From: Acidaminococcaceae bacterium
Lineage (GTDB): Bacteria; Bacillota; Negativicutes; Acidaminococcales; Acidaminococcaceae
Direction: 5' to 3'
Assembly (NCBI GenBank): GCA_944390935.1
Contig: CALXRU010000001.1
Coordinates: 1-64,000 of the forward strand
DNA: 64,000 nucleotides
The translations under genes and the position numbers were made by a program. Every line of letters starts with the position of its first letter. Positions within the stretch are counted from its first letter, which is position 1. Below, one piece after another: positions 1 through 8,556 of the stretch. The notes under the pieces were generated by a model. It was not told the DNA's origin and ran no database searches. It worked only from the letters and a program-made list of their open reading frames with translations.

Positions 1-1
1 G

Positions 2-72
2 AGTCGCCAATTAGCAGCGAGTGTAAACGACGCTGATAATTGTGCCAGCGAGCCTTCGCACAATATGCGACT
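2..72. other. Unexplained structured element at the window edge
   Basis: Bases 2-7 (AGTCGC) are complementary to 67-72 (GCGACT). Inside, 8-19 pairs with 31-42 with one mismatch in twelve, and 48-51 can pair with 56-59. Together this makes a compact three-way-junction fold. It matches no RNA family I recognise. It may be the end of a structured RNA or a DNA hairpin element. The strand cannot be decided, and the element may extend left of the window. Confidence 0.4.
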
Positions 73-133
73 GAATAGGGAGCATATGACGCGTATAGAT
101 AGCTGCCTGCATTATTTAAAAAAACATAAAAAT

Positions 134-174
134 AACCCATACCGTTTACTAATTGTAGTAATTCGGTATGGGTT
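134..174 (-). terminator. Rho-independent terminator of the acyltransferase gene
   Basis: An 11-bp perfect stem (134-144 with 164-174) lies just downstream of the minus-strand acyltransferase gene. Read on the minus strand, it is followed by a T-rich run (ATTTTTATGTTTTTTT). On the plus strand the T run is weak, so the minus strand is the likely direction. Confidence 0.85.
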
Positions 175-187
175 TAACTTTAGTATT

Positions 188-1306
188 TTATTTCTTTCCC
201 GTCAGTAAATAATGCAGCGGAGCGGAATGTTTTGATAGCTTTGTGAGAATAACGCTTGTTATGAGCGAAATGATAAGCAACAAAACATATGCCACTATGA
301 CACGTTTTGTAGTCATAACAACGCCTAAATGATGGCTTGTTCTGTCAATCATGCTGAGCCAGAAGGGATGGCAGAAATAAACCAGCATGGAGTTGTCCGA
401 AATAAAATCAACTGTTTTGGTAAAATAATTTGTTGTTTTTTGCCTTCCGAACACGGCGCAGAAAAACAGGATTGAAGCAATGGTATAGAAAAATCCCTGT
501 GGGCTGAGCTGCTGGAAGGTATTAGTCAGGCTGATGAGGTCATAGCCGTGCTTGTAATAATACCAGTAATAGCTGCCGCAGATGTAGGCAACAGAAAGCA
601 GATACAGCACCGTTACCGTTTTGAATTTTGTTGTTACAGTTTGGAAGAATTCTTTTTCTTTTATCGCCGCAAGGCCGCCAAGCATAAAGATGAACAAGTA
701 GTGCAGCGGCAGGTAGTTTAAGCGGTAGGTGAAAAAATCCTGCAATACAAAGGGCAGCTGCTGTGCCGTGATGCCGGGGTACATGGTCCAGTAGTTAAAC
801 AGCATTTGCAGTGCAAACAGCAGGGCAAAACCGGTTTTTAAACCGATACGCTGTATGAGCGCCATTAGTTTTTGGAACAACGGGAAGAAGGCATAGAACC
901 ACAGCAGTATTATCATAAAGTACAGATGGTAGCACGCCAGCCCCCAAAAGATGATATGCAGCAGTCCGAGCGGTGAAAACCACGGTATGCAGCCGGGTAC
1001 GACAGTGGTAAAGTAAACCATATAAAACAGCGACCAGCTTAAATAAGGTACGCCGCTGCTTTGAAAACGTTTTTTGATAAATTCGCGGTAGTTAAGTTCT
1101 GCGCCCGGTTTATAATGGCAAAAAAGCCCGTAGCCCGATATAAAAAAGAAGGCGGGCACACTGTAACGCGAAAGTATCTCAAGCAGCATATATAAATGCG
1201 GGTTGGGCGATGTACACATCAGCGCCAGCGAACCGGTGTGGATGCCGAGCACGCCCAGCATACAGATGCCGCGCAGTTTATCTATTGTTCGGTTGCGTTC
1301 GGTCAT
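188..1306 (-). CDS. Acyltransferase 3 family membrane protein
   Basis: This 372-residue integral membrane protein belongs to the acyltransferase-3 family (OafA/WecH/NodX type), whose members O-acylate sugars or other surface molecules from the cytoplasmic membrane. The N-terminus has the family signature: IDKLRG at residues 8-13, followed by a hydrophobic helix carrying His23. About ten hydrophobic segments follow, and the length is normal. The start ATG at 1306 has a GGAG about six bases upstream. The gene is monocistronic: it has its own promoter (1340-1368) and terminator (134-174) and is divergent from the symporter gene. The acyl donor and acceptor cannot be read from the sequence. Confidence 0.85.
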   Translation of the reverse strand: MTERNRTIDKLRGICMLGVLGIHTGSLALMCTSPNPHLYMLLEILSRYSVPAFFFISGYGLFCHYKPGAELNYREFIKKRFQSSGVPYLSWSLFYMVYFTTVVPGCIPWFSPLGLLHIIFWGLACYHLYFMIILLWFYAFFPLFQKLMALIQRIGLKTGFALLFALQMLFNYWTMYPGITAQQLPFVLQDFFTYRLNYLPLHYLFIFMLGGLAAIKEKEFFQTVTTKFKTVTVLYLLSVAYICGSYYWYYYKHGYDLISLTNTFQQLSPQGFFYTIASILFFCAVFGRQKTTNYFTKTVDFISDNSMLVYFCHPFWLSMIDRTSHHLGVVMTTKRVIVAYVLLLIISLITSVILTKLSKHSAPLHYLLTGKK

Positions 1307-1339
1307 AATAACTCCATAGTTTAAAATTTAACATTTAAA

Positions 1340-1368
1340 ATTGTATCATTATCCTGCCAAGTTGTCAT
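1340..1368 (-). promoter_or_regulatory. Sigma-A-type promoter of the acyltransferase gene
   Basis: On the minus strand, ATGACA (1363-1368) and TACAAT (1340-1345) are separated by 17 bases. They lie 34 bases upstream of the acyltransferase start. Confidence 0.6.
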
Positions 1369-1436
1369 TAGTTTAAAGCAGGATATTTTTTATTTTTAGC
1401 GAAGTTGAAAATATTATAGTATAATCAGGTGATTTT

Positions 1437-2822
1437 ATGGAGCTTTCTTTTACGCATATTGCCAGCCTGGTACTGACGCTTGCCGTGGTGATTGGCAGCG
1501 GAATTTATTCATCGCGCCGCGTTAAATCGGCCGATGATTTTGATGTCGGCGGGCGCAGTGCGGGCGTTATTATGGTTGCCGGTTCCATCGTTGCTACCAT
1601 TATCGGCGGTGCGGCTACTATCGGTACGGCGCAGGGCGGTTTTACCTTTGGCCTCGGCGCGTGGTGGTTTACCATGGGCAGCGGCATCGGCTTTTTAATT
1701 ATGGCTGCTTTTTACGCGCGGCCTTTGCGCAAAAGCGGATTAACGACGATATCGGAGTACCTTGTTATCAACTTCGGGCCTGCGGCAGGGCCTTTGGCAA
1801 GTGTCGCCGCGTCGCTGGGCATTTTTTTCAGCATTGTTTCCAGCTCGCTCAGTTCCGTACATTTAATAGGCGGCGTGCTGCACCTTGATTTTTTGCCTTC
1901 TGCCGTTATTGTGGTGCTGCTGGTTACGGGTTTTGTGTTTTTTGGCGGCATTAACAGCAGCGGCATGGCCGGATTATTTAAAATCTGCCTGATTTTTGCT
2001 ACCGTATTTGTCGGCGGCTTTTTGGCGTTTAACGATATGGGTGGGCTGAGCGGCATGCACCAATCGTTTCCGGAACTGCCGTGGTTTAGTTTGTTTGGTA
2101 TCGGCGCTGACCATGCGCTGTTTAATTTGTTTTCAATGATAGTCGGTGTTATTTCAACGCAGAGCTATGTGCAGGCGCTGTTTTCGGCACGCAACAGCAA
2201 GGTTGCCGCTATGGGCTGTTTTTTAGCGGCGTGCATTGCCATACCGGTCGGGCTGCCGTCCGTAATTATCGGCATGTTTATCAAGCTGCACCACCCGGAA
2301 CTGAACAGCATTGAAACGCTGCCGTATTTTATGTGCAATTACCTGCCGGACTGGCTGGGCGGCGCGGGGCTGGCTGCGCTTGTTCTTTCGTGCGTCGGTT
2401 CAATAGCCGGTCTGGCGCTGGGTGTTGGCACACTGTTCAGTCGCGATATTTTCGGTGCAGTGCTGAAGGTGCACGACAGCAAAAAACTGATGTGGATTAA
2501 CAAGCTGACGGTGCTTGCCGTTACGCTTTTGGCGCTGGTGTTCATCCATTCACATCTTGATTCTTCCGTGCTGCAATGGAACTATCTTTCGATGGCGCTG
2601 CGTGGGGCGGGCGTGTTCCTGCCGATGACGGCGGTTATCTTTTTTAAAGGCAAAGTCGGCAAAGCGGCAGGGCTGCTTTCCATGCTGGGCGGTGTTGCTT
2701 CGGGTTGTATCTGGCATTTTATGTTCCCGACATCGCCTTATACATTGTTTGTCAGCCTGTTTTTCAATCTGCTGTTTCTGGTGCCGTCCATCGGTTACAA
2801 CCTGCTGCACGGCAAAAAATAA
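1437..2822 (+). CDS. Sodium:solute symporter family protein
   Basis: This 461-residue polytopic membrane protein has the pattern of the sodium/solute symporter family (SSS/SSF, LeuT fold): about 13 hydrophobic helices, a Gly/Ala/Ser-rich first half with VGGRSAG near residues 38-44, and a later helix with SRDIFG. It should import a small organic solute with Na+; the substrate is not evident. The ATG at 1437 has AGGTG just upstream. A TATAAT at 1420-1425 is very close to the start, so a promoter there would give an almost leaderless message; I give that little weight. The gene ends 18 bases before dnaE and may be cotranscribed with it. Confidence 0.85.
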   Translation: MELSFTHIASLVLTLAVVIGSGIYSSRRVKSADDFDVGGRSAGVIMVAGSIVATIIGGAATIGTAQGGFTFGLGAWWFTMGSGIGFLIMAAFYARPLRKSGLTTISEYLVINFGPAAGPLASVAASLGIFFSIVSSSLSSVHLIGGVLHLDFLPSAVIVVLLVTGFVFFGGINSSGMAGLFKICLIFATVFVGGFLAFNDMGGLSGMHQSFPELPWFSLFGIGADHALFNLFSMIVGVISTQSYVQALFSARNSKVAAMGCFLAACIAIPVGLPSVIIGMFIKLHHPELNSIETLPYFMCNYLPDWLGGAGLAALVLSCVGSIAGLALGVGTLFSRDIFGAVLKVHDSKKLMWINKLTVLAVTLLALVFIHSHLDSSVLQWNYLSMALRGAGVFLPMTAVIFFKGKVGKAAGLLSMLGGVASGCIWHFMFPTSPYTLFVSLFFNLLFLVPSIGYNLLHGKK

Positions 2823-2840
2823 AGTTTTAAGGAGAAGCAT

Positions 2841-5800
2841 ATGTCCGGAAAATTTACACATCTGCACGTCCACACGCAGTACAGCCTGCTGGACGGCGCT
2901 TCTAAAATAGATTTGCTGCTGGCGCGCGCCAAAGAGCTTGGTATGGAGAGCATTGCCATTACCGACCACGGCGTTATGTACGGCGCTGTCGATTTTTATC
3001 AGCAGGCGCAAAAAACCGGCATTAAGCCGATAATAGGCTGCGAGGTTTATATAACGGAATCACGGTTTGACCGCAGCCAGCGCGGCGGCATTTACCATTT
3101 GATTTTGCTGGCGGAAAATAACACAGGCTACCATAATCTGATGAAGCTGATTTCGCTGGGGCATTTGGAAGGTTTTTATTACAAGCCGCGTATTGATAAG
3201 GATATTCTGCGCAAGTACAGCGAAGGGCTGATTTGCCTGAGCGCGTGCGTGGCAGGCGAAGTGCCTGTTAAAATTTTGCAGCGCGATATCGATGGCGCGG
3301 AACGTGCGGCGCAGGAATATATTGATATTTTCGGTAAGGAAAACTACTTTTTTGAAATACAGGACCATGGGCTGGACGAAGAACGCATTGTTGACCGTGA
3401 ATTAAAACGCATGGCGCAGAAGTTTGGCGTCGGCCTTGTGGCGACCAACGACCTGCATTACGTTATGCGTGAGGACGCCGAGGCACAGGACGTTTTGCTG
3501 TGCATCCAGACGGCGAGTACGGTGGACGACCCCAAACGCATGAAGTTTGCCAACGACCAGTTTTATTTAAAAAGCTATGACGAAATGGCAGAGCGCTTTG
3601 CCGATTGTCCGGAGGCTTTGGAAAACACCGTTAAAATTGCGGAGCGCTGCAATGTGACGCTGGAGTTTGGGCATTTGCTGTTGCCGGAGTTTCCGATACC
3701 GGAGGAGTTTGCCGACGCCACGGAATACCTGCGCAGCCTGTGCATGCAGGGTTTGCCTGCGCGTTACCCCAATGCGGATGAAAAAGTAATGCAGCGTTTG
3801 GATTACGAGCTTGATATAATCGACCGCATGGGTTACAGCTGCTATTTTTTGATTGTATGGGACTTTATCAATTACAGCCGCCAGAACGATATCCCGGTCG
3901 GGCCGGGGCGCGGCAGTGCGGCGGGAAGCATTGTGGCGTACCTGCTTGGTATTACCAACATCGACCCGTTGAAATACGATTTGCTTTTTGAACGTTTTTT
4001 GAACCCAGAACGCGTAAGCATGCCGGATATTGATACTGATTTTTGCTACGTGAACCGCGGGCGAGTGCTGGATTATATCATCAAACGCTACGGCAAGGAG
4101 CGCGTGGCGCAGATTATTACCTTCGGTACCTTGCAGGCGCGTGCCGCTGTGCGTGATGTAGGGCGCGCGCTGGATTATACTTACGGCTTTGTGGATAATG
4201 TTGCCAAAATGATACCGCGCGAGCTGGGCATTACGTTGGAAAAAGCGCTGGAAACCAGCAACGATTTTAAAGCACTGTACGACAGTGATGAAAAAGTGCG
4301 CCGCCTGATTGACATTGCTAAAAAGGTTGAAGGCATGCCGCGCAACAGCGGTACGCACGCAGCAGGCGTGGTTATTACTCCGCGTGATTTGATTGACTGT
4401 GTGCCATTGCAGCTATCAAACGAAGGCCTTGTCATTACTCAGTATGACAAGGATAAAGTTGAAAACCTCGGCTTGCTCAAAATGGATTTGCTGGGGCTGA
4501 GGACTTTGACCGTTATCGGCGACGCTGTGCGCTATATTAAAGAAACTACCGGCGAAAAAGTTGATATTGAAAACATCCCGCTGGACGACGACGCTACCTG
4601 CGCTATGCTGCGGCGCGGCGATACGCAGTGCGTGTTCCAGCTGGAATCGGAGGGCATGACCAAACTGGTTATGGATTTGGCACCGGAAAAATTCAGCGAT
4701 TTGATTCCGCTGGTTGCGTTGTATCGCCCCGGTCCGCTGGGCACCGGCATGGTAGAAGATTTTATTGAAGGCAAGCACGGCATGCGCACGGCGGAAATGC
4801 TGCACCCGCTGCTGGAGCCTGTTTTAAAAGATACCTTCGGCGTTATCCTGTATCAGGAACAGGTTATGCAGATAACCTCCGTGCTGGCGGGCTTTACGCT
4901 GGGTCAGGCCGATATTTTGCGCCGCGCCATGGGCAAAAAGAAAGCCAAAGAGCTGGACAGCATGAAGCAGAAATTTATCGACGGCGCGCGAGAGAATCAC
5001 GGCATCAACGAAGAAACCAGCAAGCAGATTTTTGCGCTGTTGCAGCATTTTGCGGGCTATGGCTTTAATAAATCCCACTCGGCAGCGTATGCGCTGGTTG
5101 CTTACCAGACTGCATATTTAAAACAGCACTGGCCGACGCAGTTTATGGCGGCATTTTTGTGCAGCGTTATGAACGACAATGATAAATTAAGTTGGTATCT
5201 GGGCGTTACCAAACGCATGGGTATTAAAATTTTACCGCCGGACGTTAACGAAAGCGGCAAGGAATTTTCTCCGGTTAAAGGCAATGCTATCCGCTTTGGC
5301 ATGGCGGGCATTAAAAGCGTGGGCGAGCAGGCGATTGACGCTATTATCAAAGCGCGTGAAAGCGGCGGGCGTTTTACGTCGATACTGGATTTCTGCCGCC
5401 GCGTACCGTCACGTCTTATCAACAAGCGTGTTATTGAAAACCTTATCTATTGCGGCGCGATGGATTCTTTCGGCGCTAAACGCTCGCAGCTGCTTGCGGT
5501 TTACGAGCAGGCTTCTGATTTGGGCAGCGCGTACCAGAAGGATTCTGCCAGCGGGCAGTTAGGCCTTTTTGGCGACGATATGTTTGAAGAAGTGCAGGAT
5601 ATTAAACTGCCGCAGCTTGACGAAATGCCGAAGCGCCTGCTTTTGGAAAATGAAAAGAAAATTGTCGGTTTTTACGTTACCGGCCATCCGCTGGATGCGT
5701 ATGCCGGGGCGCTGGCAAATTACACACCGGTGTATAAATTAAACGAAGCCGATGAAGCCAGCAGCGACAAATTCTTTAAGGTGGCGGGGCTTATCAGCGA

Positions 5801-6242
5801 AATGCGCCTGCGCACCACAAGGCGCGGCGATACGATGGCGGTTTTAACGCTGGAGGATTTCAGCGGCAGGCTGGAAGTTGTTGTGTTTGCGCGCCAGTAC
5901 CACGATTATATGCGCTTTTTGGTTAAGGAAAACGTAGTTGTGATAGAAGGTCGCTTAAAGGTTGACGAGCGCGGCTCATCGTTGCAGGCAACTGCCGTGC
6001 GTCAGCTTAACGAAACAGGCGCGGATATTCATTTGAGAATTACGCCGGACAAGGAAACGGGAGCAGTGCAGAAGGAAATGCGCCGCATTTTTGCCATGTA
6101 CCACGGCAGCACGCCGCTGTACCTGCATTTGCTTTCTTCCGGCAAAACCATTAAAACAGACCGCTGCTTCTGGATTGACGCCGGTGCGGAAGGTTTTTAC
6201 AAGGAAATTACCGCGCTGCTGGGGCCGGGCTGTCTGCAATAA
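2841..6242 (+). CDS. dnaE: DNA polymerase III alpha subunit, DnaE type
   Basis: This C-family replicative polymerase has 1133 residues. It starts with a PHP domain (LHVHT at 8-12, ITDHG, then Asp204 and His206 in NDLHYV). The polymerase core follows, with PGRGSAAGS from about 355, the catalytic pair in PDIDTDF (Asp396, Asp398) and the third Asp549 in KMDLLGL. Helix-hairpin-helix and OB-fold segments are near the C-terminus. All PHP metal-ligand motifs look present, so it may keep metal-dependent exonuclease activity. The start is ATG with AAGGAGA upstream. In genomes that also have PolC, this enzyme usually extends primers before handover; that role is inferred because polC lies at 23568. Confidence 0.95.
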   Translation: MSGKFTHLHVHTQYSLLDGASKIDLLLARAKELGMESIAITDHGVMYGAVDFYQQAQKTGIKPIIGCEVYITESRFDRSQRGGIYHLILLAENNTGYHNLMKLISLGHLEGFYYKPRIDKDILRKYSEGLICLSACVAGEVPVKILQRDIDGAERAAQEYIDIFGKENYFFEIQDHGLDEERIVDRELKRMAQKFGVGLVATNDLHYVMREDAEAQDVLLCIQTASTVDDPKRMKFANDQFYLKSYDEMAERFADCPEALENTVKIAERCNVTLEFGHLLLPEFPIPEEFADATEYLRSLCMQGLPARYPNADEKVMQRLDYELDIIDRMGYSCYFLIVWDFINYSRQNDIPVGPGRGSAAGSIVAYLLGITNIDPLKYDLLFERFLNPERVSMPDIDTDFCYVNRGRVLDYIIKRYGKERVAQIITFGTLQARAAVRDVGRALDYTYGFVDNVAKMIPRELGITLEKALETSNDFKALYDSDEKVRRLIDIAKKVEGMPRNSGTHAAGVVITPRDLIDCVPLQLSNEGLVITQYDKDKVENLGLLKMDLLGLRTLTVIGDAVRYIKETTGEKVDIENIPLDDDATCAMLRRGDTQCVFQLESEGMTKLVMDLAPEKFSDLIPLVALYRPGPLGTGMVEDFIEGKHGMRTAEMLHPLLEPVLKDTFGVILYQEQVMQITSVLAGFTLGQADILRRAMGKKKAKELDSMKQKFIDGARENHGINEETSKQIFALLQHFAGYGFNKSHSAAYALVAYQTAYLKQHWPTQFMAAFLCSVMNDNDKLSWYLGVTKRMGIKILPPDVNESGKEFSPVKGNAIRFGMAGIKSVGEQAIDAIIKARESGGRFTSILDFCRRVPSRLINKRVIENLIYCGAMDSFGAKRSQLLAVYEQASDLGSAYQKDSASGQLGLFGDDMFEEVQDIKLPQLDEMPKRLLLENEKKIVGFYVTGHPLDAYAGALANYTPVYKLNEADEASSDKFFKVAGLISEMRLRTTRRGDTMAVLTLEDFSGRLEVVVFARQYHDYMRFLVKENVVVIEGRLKVDERGSSLQATAVRQLNETGADIHLRITPDKETGAVQKEMRRIFAMYHGSTPLYLHLLSSGKTIKTDRCFWIDAGAEGFYKEITALLGPGCLQ

Positions 6243-6253
6243 AAAGTTAAGGC

Positions 6254-6282
6254 TTGCCAGCAGGCGTTAAACACTGTAAAAT
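6254..6282 (+). promoter_or_regulatory. Promoter of etfBA
   Basis: TTGCCA (6254-6259) and TAAAAT (6277-6282) have a 17-base spacer. They lie between dnaE and etfB, 45 bases before the etfB start. Confidence 0.6.
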
Positions 6283-6327
6283 AATAAGTATGAATAATTT
6301 GTAATTAAAGATTCTGGGAGGTCGCTT

Positions 6328-7122
6328 ATGAATATCGTAGTATGTCTTAAACAGGTTCCGGATACTTCCGAAGTAAAGCTTAATCCGGAAACCAACACCC
6401 TTATCAGGGACGGAGTGCAGAACATCATGAACCCGTTTGACCGTCAGGCACTGGAAACGGCGCTGATTTTAAAAGACGCCAGCGGCGCAAAGGTAACGGT
6501 TGTATCCATGGGGCCTCCGCAGGCTGAAGAAATTTTGAAAGAAGCAATCTCAATGGGCGCAGACGAAGGAATTCTGGTCAGCGACCGCGCATTGGCAGGC
6601 AGCGATACGCTGGCAACCAGTTTTGCACTGGCAGGCGTTGTAAAAAGCCTTGGCGATGTTGACCTTGTGCTGTGCGGCAAACAGGCCGTTGACGGCGATA
6701 CCGCCCAGGTTGGCCCGGAAATGGCGGAACATCTCGGCATGTCGCAGGTTACCGGCGCGCTGAAAGTAACTATGGACGGCGAAAAAGTTTTGGTTGAGCG
6801 TGAAAACGAAAGCACCAGCCAGACCCTTGCCGTTGAACTTCCTGCCCTTGTAACCGTTACCAGAGCAGAAAAAGAACCGCGCTTTGCCAGCATCAAGGGT
6901 AAAATGAAAGCAAGAAAAGCCGTTATCCCCGTTAAAACGGCGGCAGAACTTGGCATTGACACCAGCATGATTGGCCTGTCCGGTTCCCCGACTAAGGTAA
7001 GAAAAGTATTTACGCCGCCTGTTCCGCAGGTTGAAAGCGAAATCATTACCGAAGAAGACGCAGATAAAGCAGTGGACATGCTGCTGGAAAAACTCGTTCA
7101 GGCAAATATTATTACTCGTTGA
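6328..7122 (+). CDS. etfB: Electron transfer flavoprotein beta subunit
   Basis: This 264-residue EtfB is the AMP- or FAD-binding partner of EtfA. It opens with the family start MNIVVCLKQVPDT. The middle carries DLVLCGKQAVDGDTAQVGP, the usual nucleotide-binding stretch of EtfB. The ATG at 6328 follows GGGAGGTC. It lies 11 bases before etfA, so the two are one operon. In anaerobes such pairs pass electrons between NADH, ferredoxin and acyl-CoA or 2-hydroxyacid dehydrogenases, sometimes by bifurcation. No dehydrogenase gene is adjacent, so the partner is unknown. Confidence 0.95.
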   Translation: MNIVVCLKQVPDTSEVKLNPETNTLIRDGVQNIMNPFDRQALETALILKDASGAKVTVVSMGPPQAEEILKEAISMGADEGILVSDRALAGSDTLATSFALAGVVKSLGDVDLVLCGKQAVDGDTAQVGPEMAEHLGMSQVTGALKVTMDGEKVLVERENESTSQTLAVELPALVTVTRAEKEPRFASIKGKMKARKAVIPVKTAAELGIDTSMIGLSGSPTKVRKVFTPPVPQVESEIITEEDADKAVDMLLEKLVQANIITR

Positions 7123-7133
7123 GGTGAAATGAC

Positions 7134-8324
7134 ATGGCAATTAAAATAGATAAAGAACAGTGCATCGGCTGCGAATCCTGCGTTGCAACCTGCCCGACGG
7201 GCGCGCTTTCCATGGAAGACGGCAAAGCAAATGTTAACGAAGATACCTGCGTTTCCTGCGGCGCATGCGTGGGCGAATGCCCTGTAGGCGCAATCAGCCT
7301 TGGCGGCGCTGCCGAAAAGAAAGAAGCTGCCGAAGGCAAAGACCTGTGGGTAATGGTTGAGCTGGAAAACGGCGAGCCCGTTGGCGTAACCTATGAACTT
7401 CTGGGCGTAGCCGCTGACCTTGCCGCTAAATGCGGACAGCGCTGCTGTGCAGTGCTTGTTGGCGCTGAAAAAGGCGATATTCCCGCTAAACTGTTTGCGG
7501 CAGGCGCTGATGTTGTTTACGCTGTTACCGGCGCAGAATACGCCGAATATAATACTGACCTTTATACCAATGCTTTCTGCGAACTGGCTGAAAGCTACAA
7601 ACCGAACGCAGTTATGTTTGGCGCAACCGTTGACGGACGCGACCTGGCACCGCGCATTGCGGCACGTTTAAAAACCGGCCTTTGCGCAGACTGCACCGGC
7701 CTTGACATGGCAGGCGACCTTGTTGAATGGACCCGTCCGGCACTCGGCGGCAACATTCTGGCAACCATCGTCTGCGACGAACACCGCCCGCAGATGGGCA
7801 CCGTCCGCCCGAAGGTATTTAAAGCCAAAGAGGCTGACGCATCCCGCACCGGCGAAGTAGTTGATTACGAAGTTAAAAATAAAGTTGCAAGCAAGGTAAC
7901 CATTGTCCGCAAGGAAGCGCTTACCGAAGCAGGCAGCATTAAGATTGAAGACGCTGAAGTTGTATGCAGCGGCGGCCGCGGGCTTGGCAGCTGTGATAAC
8001 TTCAAAATGCTGGAAGAACTGGCAGTCCTGTTTGAAAACGGCACTGTCGGCGGCAGCCGTGCGGTTGTTGACGAAGGCTGGGTTGACCATGCGCATCAGG
8101 TAGGCCAGAGCGGCAAAACCGTAACACCGAAGGTATATTTTGCGTTCGGTATTTCCGGCGCTATCCAGCATCTGGCAGGCATGAGCTCGTCCGATGTTAT
8201 CATCGCCGTTAACAAAGACGCCAACGCGCCTATCTTTAAAGTAGCGCAGTACGGCATTGTCGGCGACGCCAAAGAAATTCTGCCCAAACTTATTGCCAAA
8301 ATTAAAGCTTTTAAAGAGGCATAA
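7134..8324 (+). CDS. etfA: Electron transfer flavoprotein alpha subunit with N-terminal ferredoxin domain
   Basis: This 396-residue EtfA has a fused 2x[4Fe-4S] ferredoxin domain at the N-terminus (Cys10, 13, 16, 20 and Cys39, 42, 45, 49). The normal EtfA alpha/beta domain follows, then the C-terminal FAD-binding domain with [14 protein letters not shown] and FGISGAIQH. Ordinary EtfA is about 320 residues, so the extra length is the ferredoxin module. Ferredoxin-fused EtfA is known from bifurcating lactate dehydrogenase/Etf and caffeyl-CoA reductase/Etf complexes of acetogens. A similar role here is inference. The start ATG follows GAGGTG. Confidence 0.95.
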   Translation: MAIKIDKEQCIGCESCVATCPTGALSMEDGKANVNEDTCVSCGACVGECPVGAISLGGAAEKKEAAEGKDLWVMVELENGEPVGVTYELLGVAADLAAKCGQRCCAVLVGAEKGDIPAKLFAAGADVVYAVTGAEYAEYNTDLYTNAFCELAESYKPNAVMFGATVDGRDLAPRIAARLKTGLCADCTGLDMAGDLVEWTRPALGGNILATIVCDEHRPQMGTVRPKVFKAKEADASRTGEVVDYEVKNKVASKVTIVRKEALTEAGSIKIEDAEVVCSGGRGLGSCDNFKMLEELAVLFENGTVGGSRAVVDEGWVDHAHQVGQSGKTVTPKVYFAFGISGAIQHLAGMSSSDVIIAVNKDANAPIFKVAQYGIVGDAKEILPKLIAKIKAFKEA

Positions 8325-8340
8325 CGGAGGTTTAACATTT

Positions 8341-8544
8341 GTGTGGAAAGTAGTTTATATTGCGCAGACTAAAGAGAATGCGCAGGAGATACAAGAACTG
8401 CTTACAAACAACGGCTTTCTGATACAGGTTAATGTAGCGGGAGCCAAAAAAGGTGGACAGGGGGGCGCTTACGAAATAAGCGTCCCATACTCCGAAGCGG
8501 AAGATGCTTACGAAGTGCTTTGCGAGAACCGTTTTCGCGCATAA
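8341..8544 (+). CDS. Small conserved protein of unknown function
   Basis: This 67-residue protein starts at GTG 8341, ten bases after GGAGG (8326-8330). It has no signal peptide. It looks like a small alpha/beta domain: a strand (VVYIAQT), a helix (NAQEIQELL), a Gly-rich turn and a second strand (YEISVPY). Small proteins of this build are annotated in related genomes as putative signal-transducing or DUF2007-like, but I can only suggest that weakly. It is packed between etfA (16 bases) and pyk (12 bases), so it is probably cotranscribed. Confidence 0.7.
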   Translation: MWKVVYIAQTKENAQEIQELLTNNGFLIQVNVAGAKKGGQGGAYEISVPYSEAEDAYEVLCENRFRA

Positions 8545-8556
8545 GCGGAGGTTATA

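Noticed and set aside
2..208. An open plus-strand frame entering from the left edge
   Set aside because: It runs through the acyltransferase terminator and ends inside that gene; no recognisable protein. It could be a chance frame.
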